Origin: Platynereis dumerilii
Taxonomy: Eukaryota; Annelida; Polychaeta; Phyllodocida; Nereididae
Direction: 5' to 3'
NCBI GenBank assembly: GCA_026936325.1
Contig: JAPTHN010000010.1
Location: forward strand, 46,708,150 to 46,772,149
DNA: 64,000 nt
This document shows, one piece after another, positions 37,051 to 50,431 of the stretch. The stretch's first letter is position 1, and each line of letters begins with the position of its first letter. The notes beneath the pieces were generated by a model that did not search any database, had not been told where the DNA came from, and worked only from the letters and a program-made list of their open reading frames with translations. Made by a program: the position numbers and the translations under genes.

Positions 37051-37970
37051 ATGACACAACGAATAATGACCTTATTCACATGAATTATTATGAAGGTAAG
37101 TAGGCCAACATAGTAAAAATTTCATAATATTTTAATTTTTAATTCAGTCTACCTACGATTTCTCAAAAATGCCTGATTTGCTTTTTCAGATAACAAAAAA
37201 CTCAATCGCCAAGATTGAAAAAAAAAACAACACAAGAATAGTTCATCATACTATCTTCACAGGCGTTTTATAAAATTATCTTGAAAAAAAAACAACAACC
37301 ATTATCGTAACCTTTATTGCATGCAATCTACCGTGAGGCTGCCATTATGTGAGAATCTTTGATTTCATTTTCTTATGAATGGCTCTATCACAATTATATT
37401 TTTGCTACATTAATTTCATGTGAGGGTGAACATAATGTAATGTGCAGATTGAAGCTACAGTTTAAAGGGAATTTCTTCATGATAATTTAACAAATTACTG
37501 TTGTGATATTACAAGCTGGATCTAAGGGTCTTCCAGAAAAGGTCTTTTTTTGTTTGATGGGCATATTTCCTTTAAAATGACATTGTGATGATGTTTACGG
37601 CAGGAACGAGCACACCTTTTCATTCTATGCGGCCGCTGATTGGTAGAAGGCCTCAAGGGATTATCAGGAAATGCCGGTGATTGGGAGAGCAGCCTTTGAT
37701 CCAGTGCAGATTGTATATTATGACCATAAATCTCTGATGTATTAGTCATTATCAATTTATTACTGATTTTCAACTGAGATGCAAGTTGCTCTGAACAATT
37801 TCACCTGTGTTGTATCAATATGAGTGCTTATTTACACTTCGAAAGTTTGTTTGACACTGGGTCAAATGATCCAGCATACAGACTCAAATTATCTAGCATA
37901 CACGAGGGAGCCTTCTCACTTTTCTTTACGAGCCAAACAATTTTAAGTATTAGTTATATACCGATTTGGA

Positions 37971-38049
37971 GGGTTCTAACATGCATTTTTGTCAGTTAGA
38001 TCCCGACCGGTGGGAGGGATCTAACTGACAAAAATGCATGTTAGAACCC
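37971..38049. repeat. Perfect 34-bp hairpin with 11-nt loop
   Basis: The 34 bases at 37971-38004 (beginning GGGTTCTAACATGCATTTTT) are exactly complemented by 38016-38049. The loop at 38005-38015 is GACCGGTGGGA. A third, same-orientation variant lies at 38180-38213, and a half copy in the opposite orientation (GGTATCTAACTGAC) at 38059-38071. These may together form a composite MITE. Confidence 0.8.
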
Positions 38050-38058
38050 GACAATGAG

Positions 38059-38213
38059 GTATCTAACTGACTTAGACATCATATGCTACTTCTATTATAC
38101 CTTTTAACTTTAAATTTTTGCAAAATAAACAATAATCTGATTGTTTGTTTGCTGTTATTAATAGTGTTAATCCTTAACTGGGTGCTAACATGCAAAACTG
38201 TCAGTTAGATACC
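38059..38213. mobile_element. Small TIR element next to the perfect hairpin
   Basis: GGTATCTAACTGAC at 38059-38072 and GTCAGTTAGATACC ending at 38213 are inverted. The right end extends into a 34-nt variant of the hairpin arm. The interior is AT-rich with no gene. It is probably the same family as the hairpin, with one inserted next to or into the other. Confidence 0.5.
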
Positions 38214-38816
38214 AGCTTTTCCAATGGTATTTTGGTGATGTCTAAAATACAATTTTATACTTCAAAGCACATTCACTAGAGTGTTTAATTGATACTTTCC
38301 TGTTCATGATCAGTCTGCTGTAAATTTTTATAAGAGAGAAGTCTCTGATCCATTGAAGAATAGGCCTATATCTATGCTTATAATGATTTAGTGTATCATT
38401 TGTCCTTTCAATATCATGACAACTTTGATATTGATATCTGATTAAAGCCCATGACGGTCTGTGTGTGGTGTGATCTGCGATATATCATGTGAGTGATATT
38501 TATCACTCTGCAGGTTTATTTGTCCCTCAGCAGATTCATATGATATAGAATACACATGGGAACCATTCCACTTTATGAGCAACAAATTTGACAAATTACA
38601 TTATACACTTCAAAGCGAATTCCTGAATCCTGAATCTGAAAGTGTACCCGTATATAATGTCTATATATCCATTCTAATGCTTGTAAAATTAATCATCAGC
38701 TACTTTGATCAAACAGTATACCTAAGGGTTAGCAAACTTCACATTTTCCATTAGCATGTATATATGCTCAAATTTCAAAGCGTAAGGCCTACCTTTTTAG
38801 CTAATAACAACAGTCT

Positions 38817-39890
38817 TTGTCAATGGATAGCACAGCATCCAAAATCTTGCTGATATGTTTCCTCAGCTTTATGTTTTATGAATGTGAAGATGAATTCCTA
38901 GAAGAGTATTGTCAGATAAATGCTTGCTATCGAAGCAAACAAGCAAATAAGCAAGCATTGGCACCCAATGCAATCTGTATGCTTCCCACTTCCTTTTACT
39001 GGTATTCTATTCCACAAACATTTCACCAGTTGTTACCAACATTTGAATGCTGTTTTAAAGAAACTCTTCACACTCAACATGAGGCACAACATGCCCAAAT
39101 GATGCCCTAAAATTGAAAAGGAAGAATCTAACTGCATCCTTTATTGCAATCCCTCAGGGTGCGTTCAAATTAGTGCGGTGTTTTGATGTCTGGTATCACG
39201 CTGAGATTGCAGCATGTTTTATGCATGGACACCATCATTGTCATGAATTGAGTTTCATTTGAGCATGCATCTGAAAATGTAAAGCTGAATCCAGCATAAA
39301 TTCCAGTAAAGGAAAAATATTTTCAGCAAACATAAAATATCAGTGGGAAATCACAGGTGATTCAAAGTCTTCTTGCATCAAAAATTGAACTTTACAATTT
39401 AATCACAAAGAAAATGTTTGAAAAAGATTCTTCACAGTGGTATTGAGAAACTATCTAAATTTGGCACAGCAAAAGCTGGTTTTGTCTCACAAAAGTCAAC
39501 TTGGGTTTTTTCACAGCACCAAGAAAAATGGTTGATTAAACGATAGCACTTATTTTCCAATATTATCTGATGTGTTGTGTTATCAGAAGTGGATATATGA
39601 TGCATATACCAAGAAGATTGGCACACTACGATGCATGCGGCACAAAAAAGGTTTGCCCTACATAGGCCTACATGACATGTATAAATTTGCAAAAGTGAAA
39701 ATATTCTGCTTCAAAGTAATATGCTTCGGAAGATAATACTCAAGAAACTGGCTGCTAACACACCAAATGTGTAATTCCTCATGTTAATGCTGAAATTTTG
39801 TTAGCTTGACATTTATATATATCAAGTTTTCCTCATGCAGGACACTGTAGTCCCAGATGTATAATTTTGAGTGAGTATCTAAGTGTAAGG
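38817..39890. other. Distal part of unit 2; no gene supported
   Basis: It shares modules with unit 1 (13040-13300, 14000-14240) and with the right-hand modules of unit 3 (55365, 56840, 57700). A 97-codon frame at 38817 is not kept in the related copies. Below it, 39400-39880 matches unit 1 at about 13960-14240. Confidence 0.4.
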
Positions 39891-40101
39891 AAGAGTCCCC
39901 TGAGCGTCACCAGTGATGGAAATGGGGGGAGCTCACTACCCTGATCAGAAAACTGGTTGAGCTCTTAACTGCTACACCACCCCAATGATCCATGTTGTAA
40001 GTACAATTTCCTGTTCACTTTCTCAGTCCGCCAGGCACTATTAGACAAAATTATACTCTGGTGGCCCAGAATTATTTCCCTTTTAGAAATTTTGAAAGGT
40101 G
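39891..40101 (-). mobile_element. tRNA-derived SINE-like insertion, unit 2
   Basis: On the minus strand GGGGTGGTGTAGCAGTTAAG (from about 39992) looks like a tRNA 5' end with an A box. About 30 nt on, AGGGTAGTGAGCTCCCCC is a degraded B-box-like part. Unit 1 reads through without it (about 14225). AAGTGTA on the left and AGGTGTCA on the right may be an eroded target duplication. Confidence 0.45.
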
Positions 40102-43100
40102 TCACCTATACATAAATAACAAAAGTAGAGTTAATCATTCCAAGTGGTGTATGCATGAAGCTTACTGAAACAAAAAAAAGGTTTCCAAAATGTCCGTTCG
40201 CTGGTCTTGTGGTGTTGCATTTAAGTAACCTCTTTAGTCTTTAACCAATAAAGATTGTGCTTCAGTGTCACAAATAAAATATGAAAAATGCCAGATCAAT
40301 TCCTTTGTGTGACTTTCTTTTTTAAAGAAGACTGAATATCAGAACTTCAGCAGGTCTATGAGCATGCAATTTGGAGCTTCCTTTGAATAAATTTGCATTT
40401 AAATAAGCCTTTAGTCCTCTTCTTATCATCTAGCCAAGTCTATTATTTAGAACCTTAATTCAATAAATATCAAAAAAGATGTTGATGCCAGGTTTAAAGG
40501 GCTGTAATGGCCATCTTCTCAATAAAAAGTTGTTGTGTTCCTTACCGTCTTCTGGCTTTTAGCTTCTTCAAATCACTTTCCTAATACATGCACCAACAAA
40601 AGTGAGGAATTTCAGACAGCTGTATTTGTACAGGCTCTTCAACTAGCAAAGCTTTCCCTGGCCATAGATCCTGAGCTTTGTTTAAATGGTCTATGCTCAA
40701 ACCCACAGCTCATTATGAAGCTTAAATTGACATTTTTGAAACGACCTATTCTTAGCAACTTGTAATGTTGTTGATAATATCAAAAGCATGAAACATCAAA
40801 CTGCAAGATAAAATGGCAAGGATTCTTTGTTATCTTCTTATGTCTGAATTACAATTTTATTTGTTTTTTTTGCAGGTGAGTGTGCAAACTTTACTTTGGT
40901 TCATCATCCATTATCTTCATAGGGCAGGCTTTATGGAATGGAGGGTAGGGATTTTGTCTCTTTGGCAAAAGCACCAAAAAAACCCCAACTGGCAGCCTAA
41001 AAATAAATTTGATTGACTCAAGGGTACTATGGCCATAGATATTGCCTGGAAAAAATCGTTTTGATCAACCCTGATGAGTGTCCACATATTGCTTTTTTTA
41101 CTAGTTAGTTCATATTTTTATAAACACTTTCATAAACTTTCGCTGCAAGTCTCAGGTGTATGCCTTTTGCAACTTGCATGCATCTTTATGAGATGAAGGA
41201 AATTTCAGGGTGCTGCAACTGACTGCCACTTAATGGATGATGCTGAATTTGAAAGAACCGTTGGAATTGTAGCCAGATACTGAATGGAAGAAAATTTCTC
41301 CTCAAAGATACTGAAAGCTAGAAGAAACTGTTGAATGGAATACTGTGCACTTTTTTGGCAACTCCTGACATTGCAAAGGCAACAAATTAGATTTAATTAT
41401 GTTGAATTAATTTGTTTTGATCAATGAGATATATGATTAGCCACAGGGCAGAATATCATTATAACAAGGAATGTATATTGATGAAAAAAATAGAATCCAT
41501 GTATGGGACTGTGAGGTATTTCATTTGCTCAGCAAATTCTCAAAAAGATAGTGACAGATAGAACAACCAATTTTGAGCATTGTTGCTCCTTGAATAAGAA
41601 TGAAGCTTTTTCAGAGAGTTTCTGAAAGATTTAATCAAATTTCATTAACAATACTATTGTGTCAAGATGCAACAAAATCAAGTTGGAGTATGTATGCAAT
41701 TTTGTCTTAGATGATTTAAATATGTTCAAGTCAGAAATTACCATTTAAAAAATAAAGCATGCTTTGAGAAATTGAGATGTATTTCTATAAAATACTCTCA
41801 AGAAAACAAGATCCACCAGCTATAATTAAACCAGAAAGTGATTGTCTGTTTTAAAAAGTATGACGTTTCTTGTATAGGCTTTTTATTTGGTTCTACTCAA
41901 GATTTAAACTGTAAGGTAGTGTACATGGTGCTTCAACAAGTATTGATCTTTTCATTAATACTCAAATGGACCACTGCCCTTGTTACCATGTCAGGATGAT
42001 TTAGATGAACAGCAAGATCTTTTAGCAGGGATTTTCAAGATTCTGATTATCCCTGTTCTGCATGATGTAAATGCCCTGGATTAAGAAGCTCCATCACTCG
42101 CAAGAAATAACATAATAATTTCGCTGATGGGGAGACACTCTGCTATAGTTCTTTTGCACAGGGGAAATTTGGATGTCAAGACTCAGGACTCAAGACTCAA
42201 GAAGTTTTATTTGACATTAAATGCATGAGATATACAATATGATGTTTGATGGCTAGACAATATGCATAAAATAAAAAAGAATAACATGTGAAGGAGGATA
42301 TATGAATCAAATTTTATTAATAAAAACATATATATAAAAATATAACTGTTCAAATGATTCCTATCTACTTAGTTGACAGAGCTTACCTATAAGAAGCAAA
42401 CACACTGCAACAGCTTTGATTACTCGGAAGATTCTTTTTTCATCCTTGTCTTATTTTTCTAGTAGCCTTTGTTGGGATTGTGTTATTTTTACCCAACTGC
42501 TTTCATCTGTAAAATCTAACAACACAGCTTGAAGTAGTGGTTGCATGATAATAAGAGATTCAATCTGTCTCTGCATTTGCTTCTAACATCTTGGTTCTGT
42601 GATGAGGATAAATAAGAAAGTGTAAGTGATTTCCCATTTCTTAGACTCTGATAGGTAGAAATTTGTCTCCGTTTATCATTTCTGGTGGTCAAACAATTAC
42701 GTTAGTTCAGTTGAACGCTAGTGTGTGATTAGCCAGATAATATGATGTGCTTCTTGACATCAAATTCACTCATGGACTTATTGTCCTTATAATTTTATTT
42801 GGTAAAGGACATTCCATTCTTTGCTTTCCGCGTATATACTACCAACTGGGCAATTATGTCTACAATATGCAATGTTCTGCCTATAATTTCTAGAGACTTT
42901 TCTGGGTTTCAAAAATGTCCTGCCTTAGGCAACCAATGATAGGTATAGTACCTGTTTGTCCATCTATAAAAAACCTTTTTGTAAGATACTGTCACTCATC
43001 AAGCTTGGTGACTTGCAAAGATTTTTTCATTCGGGATGACACCAATCAGCGGCCGTCTATTCAGATGTTCTAAGCTGCTAATCCATCCAAAATCATCTAT

Positions 43101-44610
43101 CAAAGCAAAGGCCAATCACCTGGGACCTGCAAGAAAATCCTATTAGCTCTCTTTCAGGGTGGTGAATATCACGTTGAAACAGCTTCCAAGAAACTGCATT
43201 CTCTGCCAGCAAAATGTCTGTGACAGATGCTCAATTATTCCAGCTGAGACTATTTTGCAATATTTCTACGTAAAATTAAGAGGTTGTTGCTGTGTTTTAT
43301 AACGTTGCCCTCTGCCAGTTTCAGGAGTTATAATGGAAAGGAATTGGGAAATTTAATCGATGAAGGCGTAGATTAAAATTAAATTGTGTTATTCATCTTT
43401 TTGAGCACCATGCAATTCCAAATTGTGCATTGTTGTCAGACCTGCAAATAGGAACTACTGTTCTTTTTACAAAGCTAGAATTGGAAAAAAATTACTCCGG
43501 CAGTGAATAAATGCCACAGTAAAGACTGTGTGATAGTAGCCACCGTAGAGTGTCATTTTCTCAACAAGGTGACCATAAAGTGTTGCACTGATGCAATGGA
43601 TACACACCTCATCTGCTCCCCCTTAGCTCTTGTGTGAGATTCCTGATTTCAAAATTATTATTTGGCAGTCTCGTTGTTATGTGTATTTAATGAGTAGGAT
43701 CGCATATACATAATGTTTTTGTGTTCTTGTTAGTTGAGTAAAAGATCAACATGACTTATAACACCTTTAGATCTCTCTTAAAATCCTAGTTAGTGTCAAG
43801 ATTTTGTCCAAAAGAGCTAGTCCATTAATTTCCCATCACTGTTATCAAGATAGCAATTTTGTGGTAAATGATATCAGGTGTTTTGATGGGGTAAATTGTT
43901 ACTCAAGTGTCAGTTAATGCCGGAATTGTGTTGGCTGATTAAGCAATTTGTAAACAAGGGTAAGGCTATTATATCGACCGCTCGGCGCAAAAAGGAGCTT
44001 AGTGCAAAAATGTGATTTTGAGAAAAAGGCCTTTTTATTTTGAACCGTTGTTTTCTGTTCTGGCTCGATAAGTACTTGTCAGATTTGAATAATTTTTGGT
44101 ATGTATATCAATATTGACTTTTACATACATATAAATATGAAAATATTTATATAAAAATGATTATTTTTCATGAAATAAGACCAATGCTCCTTCTTGCATC
44201 AAACAAAGTATTATCAGTTGCGCAAAAAGGAGCATAAATGCACTAAGCTCCTTTTTGCGCCGACTGGCTTTTGCAGTTATTCGGAGCAAAAAGGAGCTTA
44301 GAGCTAGTATTTTTACTATCATTGTTAAGTAAATTCCAGTGCCAAAAGGTGCATAACAGCACTATGCTCCTTTTTGCGTTGGGTAAAAAGTTGCTTAGCT
44401 GAACTAAGTCCCTTACTGCATTGGCTACATTTTCTAATGGCAGAGACAACAAAGTACAACAAAACCTTAACAAGAAATTCTTTTAAAAAAAAAGAATTGT
44501 AGGGACCTTTGTGTGAAATATGAGGTTTCTTCAAACACATATTCTATTTTCCGAATATTCAATTGATTTCCTATGTATGTGTAGTCACATCTATACCTCC
44601 AATGTACCTA

Positions 44611-44719
44611 CCCTATCAGCGTGCCTCGGCGGTCCAACGTCGGCCCAAAGCTGGTCCGATGCTACTGACATCGGACTGACGCTGGGCCGACGTTGGACCG
44701 CCAAGGCATGCTGACAGGG
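44611..44719. mobile_element. GC-rich palindromic MITE, 109 bp (copy 2), nested
   Basis: It starts CCCTATCAGCGTGCCTCGGC and ends GGCATGCTGACAGGG. TA flanks both ends (44609-44610 and 44720-44721). It is clearly the same family as 22837-22956. Being inside the unit 3-specific element, it is younger than that insertion. Confidence 0.75.
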
Positions 44720-45184
44720 TACTGTGATTTGACAAACCTAATGCATGTTACCTCATGATTGGACATGCCTAATTATAGTTGTTATAAATATTTTTTGTCA
44801 CAAAAAAAAAATGTCTATAACAACAAACTAATTCTTCCTTGCTTATTAGGATTACTACACTTTTCATAAAATGTGAACATCATAGGAGTAGTGAGAAGTT
44901 GAATATCTTATGTTTTCATACAGTGTGTTTGTACACTTCTATGATATGATCCCAGATCTTCATAAACTTAGGCTATATTTGACCAATTTCCTGAAGGAAA
45001 TCTCTATGGGATATGCTCCAGGTGTGCTTTGGAGATGGTCCCCAGTCACCCAACCATGACCAGTTGACCCAGTTGTCATGGTTTAGTGGCTGCTGCCTCT
45101 CTGGTGTAGCTACTGTGTATCAAGAGGGGAAAGTATATATACTTGATTTGTAAATTGTACTCACAGATACCTCCTCTTTGGTAT

Positions 45185-45225
45185 GAGTACCCTCCTAATA
45201 TTGGAGGTCAATTAGGAGGGTACTC
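45185..45225. repeat. 15-bp perfect inverted repeat
   Basis: GAGTACCCTCCTAAT at 45185-45199 pairs exactly with ATTAGGAGGGTACTC at 45211-45225, with an 11-nt spacer. It lies within the 1.6-kb element. Confidence 0.7.
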
Positions 45226-45792
45226 CTGCTATATGGGAAAGTATCTCTGCAAGTCCAACTTGCCTGTGGCCCCCTCCAGAAACTTAGAAGCTCCACCACT
45301 GCAGTACACAATAACTGATGACAAATTGCACTTGGCTGGGTATTTTTGTCCCTTTAGTTAGGGACCTTCAATGTTAAGTCTTTCATCATTTGGAGCTTGT
45401 AACATAGATCTGAGATGGTCCCTTCAAAAATAGTGGCATCCTGTACTTTGACCTGCTATATCTCCTTTAGTTTAACTCACTTTGTTCTAATATTCACAGA
45501 TATTAATCCTAAGGCCTTGAACTTTCAAAAAATACAATAATTCAAAAAGGGACTTAGTGCCACTAAGTCCCTTTTTGCGCTCAGCAGTGGATATGCTCTG
45601 TTTAATACATGGCCTTCTCAATATCACTCTCCTGATTGGCATTCATCAAGTCAGCTACCGTTTAAAACGTCATTACACTGATAACCTTAAATAAGAAAAT
45701 GACTGCTTATTAGCAAGGATACATGCTATTAGGTAGGTAGCAATTTATTCAATATCTGTTAGGCCTAATAGTATTCTTCCTTGAAAATTGCA

Positions 45793-45978
45793 AGACAATT
45801 TTGCACCAGAACCCTCCCCCTCCCTCTCCCAAGCTAAATGCAGTGACATCCATAGCTGCTTCAGTGACGCTGCCATTGACTTGCCTGGCTGCTGCCACAA
45901 CATAAAACATTCTGTTCTCCTGCATCCAGGAGCATTTCAAGCCCAGCTGAGCTCAGCACAACATCATGGATGAGACAA
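45793..45978. other. GC-richer block retained in all three units (copy 3)
   Basis: This is the counterpart of 5560-5745, to which it is very similar, starting just downstream of the 1.6-kb element. Both strands are open over about 60 codons, but comparison with unit 2 does not support selection on either frame. Confidence 0.4.
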
Positions 45979-46788
45979 GTCCCTCATAATACACTGTTCA
46001 TCAATTGCTTTATATCAATAAGTCTTTCTAATTGGACTAGAAACAAATAGGGATTTATTATAAGGAAAAAGTGTCTTTTTTCAAGGATCTTTACGTCAAC
46101 TACATTCTCGATCTGGATATATTTACCAAGTTGAAGCAATATCACAAATTGGTACATAACTTCTGCAATTTGGTGTTATAGATATACGTCTGTTTATGCA
46201 AATGAACATCTACACTATTTTAAGCCATTTCTTTAAAGCTTTGCAAATTTATTATGTTAATGTTATGTTTGTGTTTGTTGAAGTCAACTCACAATACATC
46301 CCCGTCAAATTCCTGTTTTTGTTGTTGTTTTGTTATTTTAATTTTTTAAAAATTCCAATAGTGACTGTTAGAGTGCCTGTTTCACTCCTGGATGACAATG
46401 CCAAAGAAGAAGAAAGTATTTGGTAAATTATGGTGTTTTTGAAAGAGGCAACAAAAGGCAACACGGATTGAATCTGAATAATTGATTTGTAAGAATAGGT
46501 GGAACTGACCCTTGAAAATTATAATTGTCAAAGTCTGTCATCATATCCAGATTGCACAAAAATATAATGAATAGATGCAAAAAACATAATGTTGCAGCTT
46601 CATGACTTTTAACTATTATCAGATGTTGATGACAGAAATCAATGTACCAATATATCAACTTATTTCACAACTAACATGAGGTTGTTTTGTTACTCATAAA
46701 TTTGATTCAAATTGAAATGTTTGATACATGGTATAAATGTAGTTATATACCTCTCTATAATAAACCTCGTGTTGTTAGATTGGCTCAC

Positions 46789-46945
46789 CTTTTTGCGAAT
46801 CTTCTGCATTAGGTCGAAGGAGCTTTTTAAGTGCATTTCACACCTTAGCAGAGACGCAATGCCCACAAACGACAGCTTCATGACCGCAGAACGGTCATCC
46901 CATAGTGCAAGGACCACTGTATATCTCTTTCCTTTCAGTTCATAG
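46789..46945 (-). other. Candidate minus-strand internal exon (copy 3), uncertain
   Basis: It has the same open frame and GTGAGCC donor as 6538-6700, with one replacement (LDDRSAV in unit 1, WDDRSAV here). It lies entirely inside the 46275-46943 near-identity tract. Unit 2's equivalent is broken. Confidence 0.25.
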
Positions 46946-47787
46946 TTGGTAGATTTATCAATAGTCATAAAAGATTGTTATTATGTCTTATAAAGATGCA
47001 CGAAGTGGGTTGAGCTTTTTTAATTCTGACAAGTATTGTTTATTCTTATTGTTTGAAATGGTTGTAGGTAAGCCTTTCTATTACTAGGTTTCATTACTAA
47101 CACAGTTGTGTCTGAAAATCAATATGTAACTGTAGCTCCTCTATTGGTGTCACACCAGCTGTGACTTATCACGAAGTCAGCAAAGATGTGCCTGCTTTGG
47201 TTGTGTGTCCTTTATCTGTGGCACATATATTTGGCATTCATGCTCACACACTGGTGCCCATAACTCATATCTTGACAGATATTCCTTCCTATAGACATCA
47301 AATAGGCAACTGTTTAAAGTTAAAGTATCTGAGGAAATGTTGTAAATTGCAGAATAGAATTGTCAGATAGTACTGTTTGCATAATGTTAAACTCAGTCTT
47401 GTGAGTTGACCCTTTTCTTATAAGGTCGAAAAAAAAAACTACCTTCGAGATTTGTGTCAATTACCGCAGCTTTGGGCTAAGCTTTCCCTTTTCATTTTGG
47501 AGCTGTCTTAACAGATGATGGATTGATTGACAAGGTGATTTGCTCATGCTGCACCGTTGGCCATCTTTGTGAACATATGAACATTTAAAATCAGAGCGAT
47601 TTGTCCAAATCACTGGTAATTGACACAAATCTCTAATTCCAGTTTTTTGACCTTATAAGAAAAGGTTCATGTCTCACAGGTCTGTGTTATTAGCAGAATT
47701 TTTTTTTTTTTAATACAGGACCCCAGAAGTGTATTGAAATAAATTGTGATTCGCTTTTACTTAGCAGTCGTTCACACTGTGCAGTGA

Positions 47788-48200
47788 AGCAGATGTATTA
47801 TAACAAAACAACCCAAGTCAGGGTGATTGAGTAACAATATCACGAACTGTTGTGTGAATTAATATTCACACAACAGCGAGTGATATTGTACGAAATGCCC
47901 TGACGCGTGGTTATTTTGTTTTTATCACCTGGTTTTACCTCAAATTTTCAATTATAAAGAGGGACTATTTTCTGCCATTACAAAAATGTGACGTCACCAT
48001 GGAGCAACAATGGAGGTGATATCACAATCCTATTGTTTTGGCTATTGCTTGGTTTGTGAGGTCATCAGGCATCTGAAATGCCGGTGATGTCATAACCATT
48101 GTTAAAAAATATCGCCCTTGAAGGGTGGTATTTTTTACAATATCATAGGCCCTGATATTTTGACTGTAAACAGTGATATTCACAGCCAACCAGGTGATAA
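47788..48200. mobile_element. Composite foldback insertion, about 410 bp, unit 3 only
   Basis: The right part is a 279-bp element: TTATCACCTGGTT at 47922 and AACCAGGTGATAA ending at 48200. The left part is a hairpin in which CTGTTGTGTGAA at about 47846 pairs with TTCACACAACAG, flanked by CAATATCAC and GTGATATTG and an outer AAGTCAGGG/CCCTGAC pair. Units 1 and 2 lack both parts. The right part contains TGACGTCA (about 47990) and TGATGTCAT (about 48085) in mirrored settings. Confidence 0.6.
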
Positions 48201-50431
48201 TCTCCAGATGACATAATGCTCACAAAATGGTGTTATTATGTCGCCATGTCTGACATTGTCTGTGAAGAAAGAAGTTCCTTAAATATAGTCTTAGGGAAGG
48301 CAGAGGATCTTTATGAGTGCATTTTCGTCAAACATGTAACATAGCAAATAGGAAATCTGTGTCATAAAAGTATATTTTTGCAATGTTGGCACATTGTACT
48401 ACGCAAGTCAGAGTAGGAATATTTTACAAAGGAAGTCCTGAAAGTGAAGATTGACACACACTGCATTCAATAAAAGAGGAATTTGCTACTCTTAAAATCT
48501 ACACACTGTGAGCTACTGTGAAACATCTTACAACAGTGTTCATCTAAAAGCAAGCATACATTGACCAAGAATATTTTGAAGAGAAAAGATGACAATATTC
48601 TTCCATTACATCAGACACTTGGCTTTGTGCATATATGCTGTGGGAATTGTGTCACAGCCTCTCTAAATGTAATTTGCCAGTATTGTAGAAAAGGAATCAA
48701 AAGAAATTGATTCTCACAGCTGCTATTGTCCATATCTTGGCTGCAACAAGAAACTAGTATTGGGGAAACGTGGTCAATGTATTCTCAATTGCTGTCATAT
48801 ATTGTTCAACACCGCCTCACTTGTTTGGTGTATACGAACAAGCTAACAATTGAACTTTTCTTCAGAAATCTTTCTTTAGTTCACTGCAACACATCTATAC
48901 CAGTTCTCTCAAGAAGCTTTTAATATGTTTGACACAAGTACTGCTTGCTTGTAATTGTACTACTGGCCCTATCAACCTGATTATCTGAAATTAAGGAAGG
49001 GCTATTTTGGACAGAATCGATACAGACGAGATAAGCATCCATCACCCTATTAGGTTTATTAAAATGAAGCACAGTCAGAAATCTGCTGCTTGGATAGTCA
49101 AATTCATCTAATCAACATAACAGATTTTCAGTGAGATATACCGGTGAATAATGAATATAACAGTTCTAAGAACAACTTTTTCTGATAGTGATGAAATGTT
49201 TTTTTTTAACAAGTGGGATCACTCCTGGTTTACAAAATTGTACTTCAAGATACAATTAAGTGCAACATGAATCTAGTCATAGAATACAAGCAGGTCATGA
49301 AATAGTTGTTAACTAAGGCACCATTTTATGTTCTCTTTAAATGGCATACCAGCTGTGGACTTTGCCACACAATTTTATTTGCAGTTACTGTAATTCCAAA
49401 GTAGTACCAAACTATTAGACAAATTACATTCTTCAGTTTATCGTCATTCCAGAACCCCTTTCCCTTGTTATTATATACAATGTGTGTGAGTAAAAGTGTG
49501 TGTATTTTGAAGATTTTTTCTTCAGTCTGTGTGTCTCAATTACGTTATTTTGATTAAATACATCACATGAATATATGCTTGGTATCTGTTCACAGATTTC
49601 CCTTGAAGTGGTTAAAGAAAATGCTTTAAACTTATAGCACAGAACAGTGAGAACACTGAGACCCGTGAAAGCTGTGACTGAGAAATTGTTATTCAATTGT
49701 TGATTAGCAGTCACTTTGTGGATCACTCATACAACCAATAACACCCAGAATGGAGCATTCTGTTTATAGACTAGAGCTTCCTGTAAATCAATGAGTTCTT
49801 CTCAATCATGGTCAGTGATTAACTTTGGAAGGGAAGACGAGCCCGGACCTCTTGGCCCCTAGGACAACAGATTGTTGAGATTCCTGACTCACGGATGTTC
49901 TCTCTGCGACCTGTAAAAGGAAGTCGGCAGTGTATACTTGACTTTTTGGCCGAGTACGAGTAACAATGGAGTATCCATGATTCTAAGTTTCTTACCATAA
50001 TATTAGTTGAAAATAAAACTTGACTCTTCAACTGCCACAACAATCCTTTTCCTTCAGATGAAACAGTGCTAAAAGTGGATTATTATAATCAAAGGAAGAT
50101 ATTAAGATTAAATAATCTTGATTGGGTGGTCTCTTTTACATGATATCCCAGGAGTAAGAATTAGCCAAAGAAAGATATCGTACTCGGCTAACAATTTGCG
50201 CGGTCCCTTTAATTGTTGAATTTGGATTACCATATAATTATACAGAGAAAGTCATTGTTCTAGGCCAACCATTTGCCTCACTCGTTTTGATTTTTGTTTG
50301 TTGGATTACCATATAACAAACTGACTCCATTATGACTTGAGTGCTTACATTTGTGGTCAGTTAATATTTTTGGATTACACTAAGCCAAGTAACTTCTACC
50401 TTGATCTTCATTACTCTACCTTGCCAAGGCA

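Larger units (their letters stand above)
14386..40586 (+). repeat. Segmental duplication unit 2 (about 14.2 kb plus a 12-kb insertion)
   Basis: Collinear homology to units 1 and 3 runs 14386-21158 and resumes at 33150. The interruption is the large foldback element. Without it, unit 3 reads straight through (about 49130-49170). The left half contains no supported exon: the counterpart of the minus-strand candidate exon (about 19175-19330) has stops and indels. The right half holds the coding exon at 34467. The stretches 14386-15969, 16471-18285, 19331-21158 and 37050-37970 show only sister-unit homology and AT-rich sequence. Confidence 0.85.
43975..45590. mobile_element. 1.6-kb TIR element with GCAAAAAGGAGCTTAG subterminal repeats, unit 3 only
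   Basis: The left end CGACCGCTCGGCGCAAAAAG and the complement of the right end CCACTGCTGAGCGCAAAAAG form the terminal repeat. ATAT flanks both sides (43971-43974 and 45591-45594), and units 1 and 2 show the empty site (GGCTATTATATGCTCTG in unit 1). GCAAAAAGGAGC-type words recur in both orientations near 43988, 44222, 44252, 44286, 44370, 44403 and 45543-45580. It hosts a nested 109-bp MITE. A 72-codon frame at 45143 has no recognised similarity. Confidence 0.8.
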
